A stretch of 64,000 nt of DNA from Crossiella sp. SN42 (GTDB lineage Bacteria > Actinomycetota > Actinomycetes > Mycobacteriales > Pseudonocardiaceae). The notes beneath the pieces were generated by a model that searched no databases, was not told the origin of the DNA, and saw nothing but the letters and a program-made list of their open reading frames with translations. Below are positions 19,642 through 28,574 of this stretch, piece after piece. The position numbers and the translations under genes are program-made. The stretch covers positions 1 to 64,000 of the forward strand of contig NZ_JAMHIV010000025.1 in the NCBI RefSeq assembly GCF_023897065.1. The letters are read 5' to 3'. Numbering within the stretch: position 1 is the stretch's first letter; the number at the start of each line of letters is the position of its first letter.

Positions 19642-20631
19642 ATGCGATTAACCAGAACCCTGGCCGCCGTCGCCGCGCTCAGCCTGCTCGCCGCGGGCTG
19701 CGGCGGCAAACAGCGGGACACCCCGGCGAACCAGCCCAATGCCGCGCCGTGCGAGGCGAGCGAGGGCAGGGTCACCCTGGCCACCGGCAACGCGGGCGGC
19801 GTCTACTACGTGCTCGGCGGCGGCCTGGCCCAGCTGATCAGCGGCAACACCAAGCTCAAGGCCACCGCGGCGGAGACCGGCGCCTCGGTGCAGAACATCC
19901 AGCAGCTGGTCGCGGGCGACTACGACATCGCCTTCTCGCTGGCCGACACCGCCGCGGACGCGGTGGCCGGGCGGGACTCCTTCAACGGCAAGCCGCAGAA
20001 GGTGCAGGCGCTCACCCGGATCCACCTCAACTACGTGCACGTGGTGGTGCGCGCGGATTCCGGCATCAACTCCATCGCCGACATGCGCGGCAAGCGGATC
20101 TCCACCGGCTCGCCGCGCTCGGGCACCGAGGTGATCGCCAACCGGCTGCTGCAGGCCGCCGGGCTGAACCCGGACAGCGACGTGCAGGCCCAGCGGCTGG
20201 ACCTGACCAAGACCGTGGACGGCATGAAGGACGGCACCATCGACGGCCTGGTGTGGGTCGGCGGCCTGCCCACCGCGCAGATCACCGACCTCACCACCAC
20301 GCTGAAGGACCGGGCCAAGTTCGTCGACGTGACCGGACTGCTGAGCAAGCTCAAGCAGGTCAACAGCGTCTACGACCGGGCGAGCATCCCCGCGGCCACC
20401 TACCGCACCCCGGCCGAGGTGCCCACCCTGGTGATCCCGAACGTGCTGCTGGTGCGCGAGGACTTCCCGGCTGGCAACGCCTGCGCGATCACCAAGCTGA
20501 TCTACGACAAGCGCGCCGACCTGGAGAAGGTGCACCCGGCCGCCAAGGACATCGACGTGCACAAGGCCACCGTGATCGACCCGATCCCGATGCACCCCGG
20601 CGCGTCGAAGGCCCTGGAGTCCTTGCGCTAG
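19642..20631 (+). CDS. TRAP transporter solute-binding lipoprotein, TAXI family
   Basis: A 329-residue extracellular binding protein. The lipobox is SLLAAGCGG (Cys about 21). The TAXI-family pattern is present: LATGNAGGVYYVLGGGLAQLIS, then TAAETGASVQNIQQLVAGDYDIAFSLADTA, then TGSPRSGTEVIANRLL. The start is ATG 19642, 11 bp after the permease stop. Codon 3 is the rare Leu codon TTA. It works with the fused permease upstream; the solute is unknown. Its last 4 bases overlap the convergent MaoC gene. Confidence 0.92.
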   Translation: MRLTRTLAAVAALSLLAAGCGGKQRDTPANQPNAAPCEASEGRVTLATGNAGGVYYVLGGGLAQLISGNTKLKATAAETGASVQNIQQLVAGDYDIAFSLADTAADAVAGRDSFNGKPQKVQALTRIHLNYVHVVVRADSGINSIADMRGKRISTGSPRSGTEVIANRLLQAAGLNPDSDVQAQRLDLTKTVDGMKDGTIDGLVWVGGLPTAQITDLTTTLKDRAKFVDVTGLLSKLKQVNSVYDRASIPAATYRTPAEVPTLVIPNVLLVREDFPAGNACAITKLIYDKRADLEKVHPAAKDIDVHKATVIDPIPMHPGASKALESLR

Positions 20632-21476
20632 CTGATAGTTCCCGCCAGATGCGGGCGGCCGTCCCTGGCCGCCCGCAGGTCGAACTCCCAGCCCTCGCCG
20701 ATGCGCGTGGTGCGGAAGGCGACCTTGCCCGGCAACAGGATCGGCAGCTTGAAGCTCACCTCCGCGGTGTAGGCCGCGGGCAGCCTGCCCTCGAACGCGG
20801 CCAGGCAGCGGGCCTTGCTCCACATGCCGTGCGCGATGTGCCGGGGGAAGCCGAACAGCTTGGCGCTCAACGGGTGCAGGTGGATCGGGTTGCTGTCGCC
20901 GGAGACCTTGGCGTACCGGCGGCCGAGGTCCTTGGCCACCCGCCACACCCCGTTGGGCTCGGGCAGCTCCGGCGGCTCCGGCCGGGACTCCTTGCCACCG
21001 CTGGACTTCTCCCGGCGCAGGTAGGTGCTGACCTCCCGCCAGGCGAGTTCACCGTCCACCGAGGCCTCGCTGACCACCTCGAACTGGCGGCCCCGCTCGT
21101 GCTCGGCCAGGTGCTGCGACCACACCCGCAGGTCCAGCGGTTCGCCGGCCCGCAGCGGGCGCAGCTGCTCGATCCGGTTGCCGATGTGCACCAGTCCGAC
21201 CAGCGGGAACGGAAACCCCGGCGCGGTCATCAGCTTGACCGCCATCGGGAAGGCCAGGATGTGCGGGTAGGTCGGCGGCAGCAGGTCGGTCAGCCCGAAC
21301 CCGCAGACCCGGTTGTACTGGGCCAGGTGCGCCAGGTCCACCGGCACCGCCCGCCGCAGGTAGCCGGTGCCGGGGAGTTCCTTGCCGCCGCGGGAAAAAC
21401 CGGTCAGCACGGCCTTGGGGTAGAGCAGCCCGAGACCGGGCGCGTGATCCAGCTCCTGAACCTCCACAGTGGACAT
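20628..21476 (-). CDS. htdX: MaoC-like (R)-3-hydroxyacyl-thioester dehydratase (HtdX-type)
   Basis: A 282-residue double-hotdog dehydratase. The hydratase-2 motif is YAKVSGDSNPIHLHPLSAKLFGFPRHIAHGMW (residues about 187-218), with Asp and His catalytic positions; the N-terminal hotdog lacks it. It starts 1 bp after the FabG4 stop, so the pair is translationally coupled, as in the M. tuberculosis order fabG4-htdX (Rv0242c-Rv0241c). It probably dehydrates the 3-hydroxyacyl product of FabG4. The symbol is by analogy. Confidence 0.85.
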   Translation of the reverse strand: MSTVEVQELDHAPGLGLLYPKAVLTGFSRGGKELPGTGYLRRAVPVDLAHLAQYNRVCGFGLTDLLPPTYPHILAFPMAVKLMTAPGFPFPLVGLVHIGNRIEQLRPLRAGEPLDLRVWSQHLAEHERGRQFEVVSEASVDGELAWREVSTYLRREKSSGGKESRPEPPELPEPNGVWRVAKDLGRRYAKVSGDSNPIHLHPLSAKLFGFPRHIAHGMWSKARCLAAFEGRLPAAYTAEVSFKLPILLPGKVAFRTTRIGEGWEFDLRAARDGRPHLAGTIS

Positions 21477-21477
21477 C

Positions 21478-22821
21478 TCAGGCTCCGAGCAGGCTCTGGC
21501 CGCAGACCCGGACCACGTTCCCGGTCACCCCGGCCGACCCCGGACTGGCGAACCAGGCGATGGTCTCGGCCACGTCCACCGGCAGCCCGCCCTGCGCCAG
21601 GCTGTTCATCCGGCGACCGGCTTCCCTGGTGAACAACGGGATCGCGGAGGTCAGCCGGGTCTCGATGAACCCGGGCGCGACCGCGTTGACCGTGATGCCG
21701 CGCTCGCGCAGCGCCGGGGCCAGCGCCTGCACCACGCCGATCACGCCGGCCTTGGAGGTGGAGTAGTTGGTCTGGCCGAAGTTGCCCGCGATGCCGCTGA
21801 TCGAGGACAGTCCGATCAGTCGCCCGCCGTCGTGGATCACGTTGTCCCGCAACAGCACCTCGTTGATCCGCTCCTGCGCGGAGAGGTTCACGTCGACTGC
21901 CGAGTCCCAGCGTGCGTCGTCCATCCGGCCCAGCGTCTTGTCCCTGGTGATGCCCGCGTTGTGCACCACGATGTCCACCCCACCGTGCCGCTCGCGCAGG
22001 TGTTCGGCGAGCTTCGTGGGCGCGTCCGCGCTGGTGATGTCGAGCTGGATGGCGGTGCCGCGCACCCGGTTGGCCACCTTGGACAGGTCCTCGCCGGCGG
22101 CCGGGATGTCCAGGCACACCACGTGCGCGCCGTCCCGGCTGAGCACCTCGGCGATGGCCTCGCCGATCCCGCGCGCCGCGCCGGTGACCAGCGCGACCTT
22201 GCCCGCCAACGGTTTTTCCCAGTCCGCGGGCTCGCCCACCGGCGCGGTCCCGATCCGGACCACCTGCCCGGAGACGTAGGCCGAGCGGGCGGAGAGGAAG
22301 AACCGCAGGGTGGCGGCCAGGCCGTCCTCGGCGCCGGGGGCCACGTAGACCAGCTGCGCGGTGCCGCCGCGCTGCACCTCCTTGCCCGCCGCGCGGGTGA
22401 AGCCCTCCAGCGCGCGCTGGGCCACCGACTGCCGCGGCGAGTCCACCAGCTCGGGTTGCGTGCCCAGCACGATGACCCGGCCGTTGCTGCCCAGCTGGCG
22501 GATCACCGGGTGGAAGAAGCGGTACAGCTCGCCAAGGTCCTCGCTGCGCTCGATGCCGGTGGCGTCGAAGACCAGTGCGGCGTAGCGCTGCTCGCCGGCC
22601 TCGGCCGCGCTGGTCAGCACGGTGGCCTCCACCGACTTCAGCACGCCCAGCACCGCGTCGCCCAGCCGTCCCTTGGGCGCCGAGCCGAACAGCACCGGCC
22701 CGTCCACCACCGGCTGACCGGGCTGGTACCGGCGCAGCGGCGCGGGATTGGGCAGGCCGAGCCGTTTGACGAGCATCCGGCCCACCGAGGACCGGGCCAG
22801 CTGCTGGTACCGATCGGTCAT
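21478..22821 (-). CDS. fabG4: 3-oxoacyl-(ACP/CoA) reductase, FabG4-type two-domain SDR
   Basis: A 447-residue high-molecular-weight FabG. The N-terminal flavodoxin-like domain (about 1-200) precedes a classical short-chain dehydrogenase. The cofactor motif is VALVTGAARGIGEAIAEVL, with VHNAGITRDKTLGRM, the catalytic Ser in LIGLSSISGIAGNFGQTNYSTSKAG and its YxxxK. M. tuberculosis FabG4 has the same architecture and uses NADH on CoA thioesters. It is first gene of the operon with the MaoC protein. Its start is 11 bp from the first of two TACT-N4-AGTA dyads. Confidence 0.92.
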   Translation of the reverse strand: MTDRYQQLARSSVGRMLVKRLGLPNPAPLRRYQPGQPVVDGPVLFGSAPKGRLGDAVLGVLKSVEATVLTSAAEAGEQRYAALVFDATGIERSEDLGELYRFFHPVIRQLGSNGRVIVLGTQPELVDSPRQSVAQRALEGFTRAAGKEVQRGGTAQLVYVAPGAEDGLAATLRFFLSARSAYVSGQVVRIGTAPVGEPADWEKPLAGKVALVTGAARGIGEAIAEVLSRDGAHVVCLDIPAAGEDLSKVANRVRGTAIQLDITSADAPTKLAEHLRERHGGVDIVVHNAGITRDKTLGRMDDARWDSAVDVNLSAQERINEVLLRDNVIHDGGRLIGLSSISGIAGNFGQTNYSTSKAGVIGVVQALAPALRERGITVNAVAPGFIETRLTSAIPLFTREAGRRMNSLAQGGLPVDVAETIAWFASPGSAGVTGNVVRVCGQSLLGA

Positions 22822-22831
22822 GTGACACTCC

Positions 22832-22860
22832 CTACTCGCCAGTAAGACTACTCGTCAGTA
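22832..22860. promoter_or_regulatory. Two TACT-N4-AGTA operator dyads between fabG4 and fadA2
   Basis: Core dyads are TACT-CGCC-AGTA (22833-22844) and TACT-CGTC-AGTA (22849-22860), 16 bp apart (about 1.5 helical turns). They lie between the divergent fabG4 (start 22821) and fadA2 (start 22909) genes. The same dyad precedes fadE5 and the Fe-S oxidoreductase in this window. Binding by a TetR-type fatty-acid regulator is inferred. Confidence 0.75.
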
Positions 22861-22908
22861 GGTTATCTTCGCTACGGTAGCAGCACCAAGCACTGCGGAG
22901 GAGGCGCG

Positions 22909-24189
22909 ATGTCCGCGAGCACGCGACGGGTGGCGGTCCTGGGTGGCAACCGGATTCCCTTCGCCCGATCCAACGGTCCCTACGCCAGGGCATCCAACCA
23001 GGACATGCTCACCGCCGCGCTGGACGGGCTGGTCAGCCGGTTCGGCCTGCAGGGCGAGCGGCTCGGCGAGGTGGCCGCGGGCGCGGTGCTCAAGCACAGC
23101 CGCGACTTCAACCTGACCAGGGAGACCGTGCTGGGCAGCCAGCTGGCCCCGGAGACCCCGGCCTACGACGTGCAGCAGGCCTGCGGCACCGGCCTGGAAG
23201 CGGCCATCCTGGTGGCCAACAAGATCGCCCTCGGGCAGATCGAGGCGGGCATCGCCGGGGGCGTGGACACCACCAGCGACGCGCCGATCGGCGTCAACGA
23301 GGACCTCCGCCAGGTGCTGCTGGCCGCCAACCGGGCCAAGAGCCTCGGCGCGCGCCTGCGGCTGCTGACCAGGCTGCGCCCCACGCACATCGTCCCGGAC
23401 ATCCCGCGCAACGGGGAACCGCGCACCGGTCTGTCCATGGGCGAGCACGCGGCGATCACCGCCAAGCAGTGGGAGATCAGCCGCGAGGCCCAGGACGAGC
23501 TGACCGTGGCCAGCCACCAGAACCTGGCCCGCGCCTACGAGTCCGGCTTCTTCGACGACCTGATCACCCCGTTCCAGGGCCTGGACCGGGATCAGAACCT
23601 GCGCCCGGACTCCAGCCTGGAGAAGCTGGCCAAGCTCAAGCCGGTGTTCGGCAAGGGCGAGGGCGCGACCATGACCGCGGCCAACTCCACCCCGCTCTCC
23701 GACGGCGCCAGCGCGGTGCTGCTGGCCAGCGAGGAGTGGGCGGCCGCGCACCGGCTGAGCCCGCTGGCCTACTTCGCGCACTGCGAGACCGCCGCGGTGG
23801 ACTTCGTGCACGGCGGCGAGGGCCTGCTGATGGCCCCGGCCTACGCGGTGCCCAGGATGCTCGCCCGCGCCGGGCTCACCCTGCAGGACTTCGACTACTA
23901 CGAGATCCACGAGGCCTTCGCCTCCCAGGTGCTGGCCACCCTCAAGGCCTGGGCCGATCCCGGCTTCTGCAAGGAGAAGCTCGGCCTGGACGCCCCGCTC
24001 GGCGAGATCGACCGGACCAAGCTCAACGTCAACGGCTCCTCGCTGGCCGCGGGCCACCCGTTCGCCGCAACCGGCGGCCGGATCGTGGCCACCCTGGCCA
24101 AACTGTTGGCGCGCAAGGGATCCGGCCGCGGCCTGATCTCCATCTGCGCCGCCGGCGGCCAGGGCGTCACCGCGATCCTCGAACGCTAG
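22909..24189 (+). CDS. fadA2: Acetyl-CoA C-acyltransferase (thiolase, FadA2/FadI-like)
   Basis: A 426-residue thiolase catalysing the last step of beta-oxidation or its reverse. The nucleophilic Cys is in QQACGTGLEAAI (residue about 90). The catalytic His is in SSLAAGHPFAATGGRI, the EIHEAFA motif precedes it, and the second Cys is in SICAAGGQG. GGAGGAGG precedes the ATG. It is divergent from fabG4-htdX across twin operator dyads. The same neighbours occur in mycobacteria, which supports a shared acyl-CoA pathway. The chain-length preference is unknown. Confidence 0.93.
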   Translation: MSASTRRVAVLGGNRIPFARSNGPYARASNQDMLTAALDGLVSRFGLQGERLGEVAAGAVLKHSRDFNLTRETVLGSQLAPETPAYDVQQACGTGLEAAILVANKIALGQIEAGIAGGVDTTSDAPIGVNEDLRQVLLAANRAKSLGARLRLLTRLRPTHIVPDIPRNGEPRTGLSMGEHAAITAKQWEISREAQDELTVASHQNLARAYESGFFDDLITPFQGLDRDQNLRPDSSLEKLAKLKPVFGKGEGATMTAANSTPLSDGASAVLLASEEWAAAHRLSPLAYFAHCETAAVDFVHGGEGLLMAPAYAVPRMLARAGLTLQDFDYYEIHEAFASQVLATLKAWADPGFCKEKLGLDAPLGEIDRTKLNVNGSSLAAGHPFAATGGRIVATLAKLLARKGSGRGLISICAAGGQGVTAILER

Positions 24190-24800
24190 TCCAGCAGCGA
24201 CCACGTCGTGGTGCAGCGCGCGGTGACCGTGATCGGCTGCGGTTCCAGGTTCAGCGCCTGCACCGCCGAGCCTGCCTCCGCGGCCATCGCGTAGCCGCCG
24301 GCGCGGGCCATCGGCGCGTAGTGGGTGTCCTCGCCGTCGCTGATCCGCAGCAGCGGGCCAAGGCGCACGCCGAGCGCGCTGGCGTAGCCCTCGGCGCGCC
24401 TGCGGGCGTCCGCGACCGCGAGCACCTGGGCCTCCTGGGTGGCCTCGGCCTGGTCGCGCAGCTCCCAGTCCGGGCCGTTCAACGCGGACGGCTCGGCCGC
24501 GACCAGCGCGGTCACCACCTGCTCCAGCGCGGCCTGGTCGGCCACCCGCAGCTGGTAGTGCTGTTCCGCGCTGGCGCCGACCTGGCGGTCGCCCTGCCAG
24601 TTCGGCTGCACGGACAGCCGCCGCGAGCGCACCTCCACGCCGTCCTGCTCCAGTAGTGGTTCGACCCCGGCCACCCGCTGCCCGAGCAGCGCGACCGCCT
24701 CGCTCCGATCGCTCGCGCTCGCGGTGAAGCTCACCCACAGCTGGGCGCGGTCCGCGGTCCGCTCGACTTCTCCGGTCCCCTTCGTCACAACTTCAGCCAC
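24186..24800 (-). CDS. SIMPL domain-containing protein
   Basis: A protein of about 204 residues with the SIMPL/DUF541 pattern: VTKGTGEVERTADRAQLWVSFTASASDRSEAVALLGQRVAGVEPLL, SVQPNW, and the ADARRRAEGYASALGVRLGPLLRISDGE block. Members are beta-rich, often exported; this one has no clear signal peptide, so it may be cytoplasmic. GTG 24800 is chosen over a TTG 12 codons upstream because family homology begins here. It overlaps the convergent fadA2 by 4 bases. The function is unknown. Confidence 0.82.
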   Translation of the reverse strand: MAEVVTKGTGEVERTADRAQLWVSFTASASDRSEAVALLGQRVAGVEPLLEQDGVEVRSRRLSVQPNWQGDRQVGASAEQHYQLRVADQAALEQVVTALVAAEPSALNGPDWELRDQAEATQEAQVLAVADARRRAEGYASALGVRLGPLLRISDGEDTHYAPMARAGGYAMAAEAGSAVQALNLEPQPITVTARCTTTWSLLD

Positions 24801-24885
24801 ACCGCCCAGCCAACTCCCCCTGGGCCGGACCCGCAACGCTTGCGGCGTATATCTCTCTCTAGCTTTTCCGCTAGAAAGCGATAGA

Positions 24886-26754
24886 TCAGGGCAGACGGTA
24901 GTGCAACCGGCACACCGCGGCCTGGGTCCGGCCGCGCACCGCGCGAGCGATCCCGCCGCCCTGTCCGTTGAGCAGCAACCGGATCCACGCGCGCCGCGGC
25001 CGCAGCTCGCCGATCAGCACCACCACCTGCTGCTCCGGCATCCCGCGCACGTACGCCGCGATGCTGGCGCCCAGCCCGCCTCGCGAGCGCTCCAGCAGCA
25101 TCAGCGGCACGTCCGGGTGCCAGGCGGTCCAGTCCGCGGCCAGCGCCCGCTGCTGCTCGGGCGGCTGCCCGCCACCGCCCACGTGCACCGCGACCACCTT
25201 GTGCCCCAAGGACAACGCGGTCGACAGGCAGTGCGAGGTGAGCACCGACAGCCCGGCCACCGGCACCACCACCAGCGTGCTGTGCGGCCTGGGCAACTCC
25301 GGCAGCGAGCCGAGGCCGAGCTGCCGCCCGAGCACCGCGTACGCCCGGTGCACCCGGCGCAGCGCGAACACCAGCAGCGGCAGCACCAACACCACCAGCC
25401 AGGCGCCCTCGGCGAACTTCACCACGGTCACCACCACCGCGGCCACCGCGCTGAGCACCGCGCCCACCAGGTTGAGCGCCAGCCGCCTGCCGCGTTCGCC
25501 CCTGGCCAGCCAGTGCCGCACCATCCCGGCCTGGCACAGCGCGAACCCGACGAACACGCCGATGGTGAACATCGGCACCAGCACGTCCAGCCGACCACCG
25601 GAGCCGACGATCAGCGCGGCGGCCAGCCCGGCCAGCACCAGCACGCCGATCCGGTGCACCAGCCGGTCCGCGCGCAGCCCGAAGGCGTGCGGCAGGTAGT
25701 GGTCGGCGGCCAGCCGGGCGGCCAGCACCGGCAAGCCGCCGAAGGAGGTGTTGGCCGACAACGCGAGCAGCACCACCGTGGTGAACTGCACGACCAGGTA
25801 GACCGCGCCGTCCCCGACCGCGCCTTCCACCAGCAGCGACAGCACGGTCCGGCCCTCGACCGGCCGCAGGTCGAACAGCTCGACCAGCGCCGCCAGCCCG
25901 AGCAGCATCACCCCGAGCAGCAGCCCGAGCAGGGCCTGCGCGCGAGCCGCCCGCGCGGGACCCGGACTGCGGAAGGACGGGGTGGCGTTGGCGATGGCCT
26001 CGATCCCGGTCAGCGAGGCGCAGCCGTTGGCGAAGGCGGAGAGCACCAGCAGCACCCCGACCGCCGCGGTGGTCTGCGTGGGCGCGGGATCGGGCAGCGG
26101 GTTCAGTGGCCCTCCGCGCAGCAGGCCGATCGCGATCACCGCCAGCACCGCGAGCACGAACAGCGCGGTCGGCGCGGCGAAGGCGCGGGCGCTGGCGGCC
26201 ACCCCGCGCAGGTTCACCGCGGTCACCAGCACGAGCACGGCCAGGCACAGCTCGGTGGTCCAGGGCAGCAGCGCGGGCACCGCCGAGGTCAGCGCGGCCA
26301 CCCCGGCCGCGGTGGCCACCGCGGCGTTGAGCACGTAGTCCACGATCAGCGCGGCCGCCGCGACCAGGCCCGCGCGCTCGCCCAGGTTGCGCCGGGCCAC
26401 CGTGTACGCGCCGCCGCCGTCCGGGTAGGCGTGCACCACCTGCCGGTACGCGGCCACCAGCACCACCAGCAGCAGCACGATCGCGCCGGTCACCGGCAGC
26501 GTCCAGCCGATGCCCGCCGCCCCGGCCGCGGCCAGCGCGAGCACGATGGCCTGCGGGCCGTAGGAGACCGAGGCGAGCGCGTCCAGGCCGAGGGCGGCCA
26601 CGCCGGTGGTGGCGGTCAGCCGGTGCCGGTTCTCACCGGTCCCGGCGCGAGTCAGGGTCAGCACAGGCGGCACTGTGCGGCCCGGCCCGCGGCGGCCAGG
26701 GCCCTGTTGACGCGATCCTGAGCCCGCCCGGCCCGATCTTGACGGCTCCGACAC
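24886..26754 (-). CDS. APC-family amino acid/polyamine permease (YdaO/KUP-like)
   Basis: An integral membrane transporter of up to 622 residues with about 12 hydrophobic segments. The N-terminal consensus is TATTGVAALGLDALASVSYGPQAIVLAL, then AYPDGGGAYTVARRNLGERAGLVAAAALIVDYVLNAAVA, typical of APC carriers. A soluble C-terminal domain (from about residue 480) resembles a universal-stress/nucleotide-binding extension. The first 27 residues are low-complexity and GTG 26673 is an alternative start. The substrate is unknown. It is divergent from the AAA ATPase gene. Confidence 0.87.
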   Translation of the reverse strand: MSEPSRSGRAGSGSRQQGPGRRGPGRTVPPVLTLTRAGTGENRHRLTATTGVAALGLDALASVSYGPQAIVLALAAAGAAGIGWTLPVTGAIVLLLVVLVAAYRQVVHAYPDGGGAYTVARRNLGERAGLVAAAALIVDYVLNAAVATAAGVAALTSAVPALLPWTTELCLAVLVLVTAVNLRGVAASARAFAAPTALFVLAVLAVIAIGLLRGGPLNPLPDPAPTQTTAAVGVLLVLSAFANGCASLTGIEAIANATPSFRSPGPARAARAQALLGLLLGVMLLGLAALVELFDLRPVEGRTVLSLLVEGAVGDGAVYLVVQFTTVVLLALSANTSFGGLPVLAARLAADHYLPHAFGLRADRLVHRIGVLVLAGLAAALIVGSGGRLDVLVPMFTIGVFVGFALCQAGMVRHWLARGERGRRLALNLVGAVLSAVAAVVVTVVKFAEGAWLVVLVLPLLVFALRRVHRAYAVLGRQLGLGSLPELPRPHSTLVVVPVAGLSVLTSHCLSTALSLGHKVVAVHVGGGGQPPEQQRALAADWTAWHPDVPLMLLERSRGGLGASIAAYVRGMPEQQVVVLIGELRPRRAWIRLLLNGQGGGIARAVRGRTQAAVCRLHYRLP

Positions 26755-26803
26755 GCGGTCAGCGCTTTCTGCCGCACTATCGGAGATGACCTAGAAACGC
26801 CGA

Positions 26804-26809
26804 TACGGT
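26804..26809 (+). promoter_or_regulatory. Candidate -10 box for a leaderless ATPase mRNA
   Basis: TACGGT matches TAnnnT and ends 7 bp before the GTG of the ATPase gene (26817). This spacing would start the transcript at or one base before the start codon. No convincing Shine-Dalgarno or -35 is present. Confidence 0.4.
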
Positions 26810-26816
26810 CGAAATC

Positions 26817-28010
26817 GTGGACCCGGTGCGCAATCCCTTCGCCCCAGGGGCAGGCCAGCGGCCGCCCGAGCTCGCCGGACGGGACCGGGAGGTCGGCGCG
26901 TTCGAGGTGGTGCTCGAACGCATCGCCCGCGGCCGCCCGGAGCGGAGCCTGGTGCTCACCGGGTTGCGCGGGGTGGGCAAGACCGTGCTGCTCGGCGAGC
27001 TGCGCTCGATGGCCATCCGGCGCGGCTGGGGCGCGGGCAAGATCGAGGCCCGCCCGGACTCCGGCCTGCGCCGCCCGCTCTCGGCCGCGCTGCACCGCGC
27101 GGTGCGCGACCTCGCGGTCCGGCACCGGGCGCCGGACCGGGTGGAGCACGTGCTCGGCGTGCTCAAGGCGTTCGCGCTGCGGGCCACCCCGGAGGGCGCG
27201 AAGCTGCGGGACCGCTGGCAGCCCGGCATCGACGTGCCGACGGTCACCGGCCGGGCCGACTCCGGCGACATCGAGATCGACCTGGTGGAGCTGTTCACCG
27301 ACGTGGCCGAGCTGGCCGCGGACGTGGGCACCGGGGTCGCGCTGCTCATCGACGAGATGCAGGACGTGCCGGCGGAGGACGTCTCGGCGCTGTGCGCGGC
27401 CTGCCACGAGCTGTCCCAGTCCGGCGCGCCGCTGGTGGTGGTCGGCGCTGGCCTGCCGCACCTGCCCGCGGTGCTCTCGGCCAGCAAGTCCTACTCCGAG
27501 CGGCTGTTCCGCTACGTCAAGATCGACCGGCTGGACCGGGCCGAGCACGACCGCGCGGTGACCGCGCCGATCGAGCGCGAGCAGGCGGGCATCGCCCCGG
27601 CGGCGCTGGCCGCGTTGTTCGAGGCCAGCGGCGGCTACCCGTACTTCGTGCAGGCCTACGCCAAGGCCGCCTGGGACGCCGCGCCCGGCGATCCGATCAC
27701 CGCCGAGGACGTCGCGGTGGCCGAGCCGGAGGCCGCGGGCGAGCTGGCGGTGGGCTTCTTCGGCTCCCGGTACGAGCGGGCCACCCCGGCCGAGCGGGAG
27801 TACCTGCACGGCATGGCGGTGCTCAGCGAGGGCAGGGACGAGCCGGTCGGTACCGCGCACCTGGCCGAACAGCTCGGCCGCAAGCCGTCCTCGCTGTCCC
27901 CCGCGCGTGACTCACTGATCAAGAAGGGCCTAGTCTACTCCGCCGAACGGGGCCGGATCGCCTTCACCGTGCCGCACTTCGGCCGCTTCCTGCTGACCGC
28001 TGGTGACTAG
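26817..28010 (+). CDS. AAA-type ATP-binding protein
   Basis: A 397-residue P-loop ATPase of the archaeal-type/STAND-like group. It has Walker A LTGLRGVGKTVLLGEL (residues about 44-59) and Walker B GVALLIDEMQDVP. After the ATPase core it has SGGYPYFVQAYAKAAWD, a sensor-2-like helix, and a C-terminal winged-helix (HLAEQLGRKPSSLSPARDSLIKKGLVYSAERGRIAFTVPHFGRFL) that probably binds DNA. It has no partner gene. The role is unknown; an orphan defence or regulatory ATPase is possible. Confidence 0.85.
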   Translation: MDPVRNPFAPGAGQRPPELAGRDREVGAFEVVLERIARGRPERSLVLTGLRGVGKTVLLGELRSMAIRRGWGAGKIEARPDSGLRRPLSAALHRAVRDLAVRHRAPDRVEHVLGVLKAFALRATPEGAKLRDRWQPGIDVPTVTGRADSGDIEIDLVELFTDVAELAADVGTGVALLIDEMQDVPAEDVSALCAACHELSQSGAPLVVVGAGLPHLPAVLSASKSYSERLFRYVKIDRLDRAEHDRAVTAPIEREQAGIAPAALAALFEASGGYPYFVQAYAKAAWDAAPGDPITAEDVAVAEPEAAGELAVGFFGSRYERATPAEREYLHGMAVLSEGRDEPVGTAHLAEQLGRKPSSLSPARDSLIKKGLVYSAERGRIAFTVPHFGRFLLTAGD

Positions 28011-28047
28011 GTGAACACCGGACGAATCACGGGTTACTTCCCGAGCG

Positions 28048-28068
28048 ACGCCGATGAATCATCGGCGT
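28048..28068. promoter_or_regulatory. 21-bp palindrome
   Basis: ACGCCGATGA-A-TCATCGGCGT is a perfect dyad with a single central base, 37 bp after the ATPase stop and about 100 bp before the 48-residue gene. The lack of a loop and of a U-tract fits a protein-binding site better than a terminator. Confidence 0.4.
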
Positions 28069-28166
28069 GTGGCCCGACTCACCGGACAAACGGGTGCGTT
28101 TGAGGTTTTGGTGGTGCATACTTGAGGCACAGACAACGAGATGCTTACTAAGGGGATGCAACTCAG

Positions 28167-28313
28167 ATGAACCTCGTCGCGAAGATCCGGTCCCGCCGTG
28201 CACAGGCCCGCACCCGGCGAGCCGTGAACCGCGCGATCGACGCCGCCGCCACTCCGGCCATGCGGCACGAACTGATGGCCATCGCTTCCGCTCAGGTGAC
28301 CTCCCTCCGCTGA
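28167..28313 (+). CDS. Small basic protein, 48 residues
   Basis: A short gene starting ATG 28167, with AAGGGGATG upstream, and ending TGA at 28313. The peptide is strongly basic at its N-terminus (KIRSRRAQARTRRAVNRAID) followed by ATPAMRHELMAIASAQ. Similar short proteins with a TRRA...AATPAMRxEL pattern occur widely in Pseudonocardiaceae as far as I recall, with no assigned function. It stands alone, with a strong intrinsic terminator about 70 bp downstream, which supports real expression. Confidence 0.72.
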   Translation: MNLVAKIRSRRAQARTRRAVNRAIDAAATPAMRHELMAIASAQVTSLR

Positions 28314-28384
28314 GCCTGGTCCGGCGCGGACGCCCTCCTCGATGGGCGAGCCCTCCCGTCGCCGAGACCCCACGGGGGAAGACG

Positions 28385-28427
28385 CACGGCCCCGACTTGC
28401 CTCCCGCCGGTCGGGGCCGTGTTGTTT
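28385..28427 (+). terminator. Intrinsic terminator after the 48-residue gene
   Basis: Arms CACGGCCCCGA (28385-28395) and TCGGGGCCGTG (28411-28421) form a perfect 11-bp stem, followed by TTGTTTT. This is a classical rho-independent terminator. Confidence 0.85.
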
Positions 28428-28450
28428 TCCCAGCTAGGCCGACATCGCTG

Positions 28451-28468
28451 AAGTGACCCACGTCACTT
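28451..28468. promoter_or_regulatory. Crp-like dyad
   Basis: AAGTGAC-CCAC-GTCACTT is a perfect 7-bp-arm dyad containing GTGAC-N4-GTCAC, which fits the actinobacterial Crp-type half-sites. No promoter is clear nearby, so its target is uncertain. A second such dyad lies at 30590-30603. Confidence 0.35.
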
Positions 28469-28517
28469 ACCCGATTGGGTGTAACACCATTGGGTGGTTT
28501 AGCGATGTTCCAGATGA

Positions 28518-28563
28518 CCCCGCGGTGCTGTCGGACCCCCGACCTGGCAGCACTGCGGGGTTT
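28518..28563. terminator. Hairpin terminator downstream of the methyltransferase
   Basis: Arms CCCCGCGGTGCTG (28518-28530) and CAGCACTGCGGGG (28548-28560) pair with one mismatch. The element sits 12 bp past the methyltransferase stop on the minus strand, and on the plus strand is followed by TTT. Confidence 0.55.
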
Positions 28564-28574
28564 CCCATTTCCGG

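Noticed and set aside
17719..20631. 970-codon frame joining the TRAP permease region and the TAXI protein
   Set aside because: Its first two thirds are a shadow of the permease in another frame. The real gene is the lipoprotein starting at ATG 19642.
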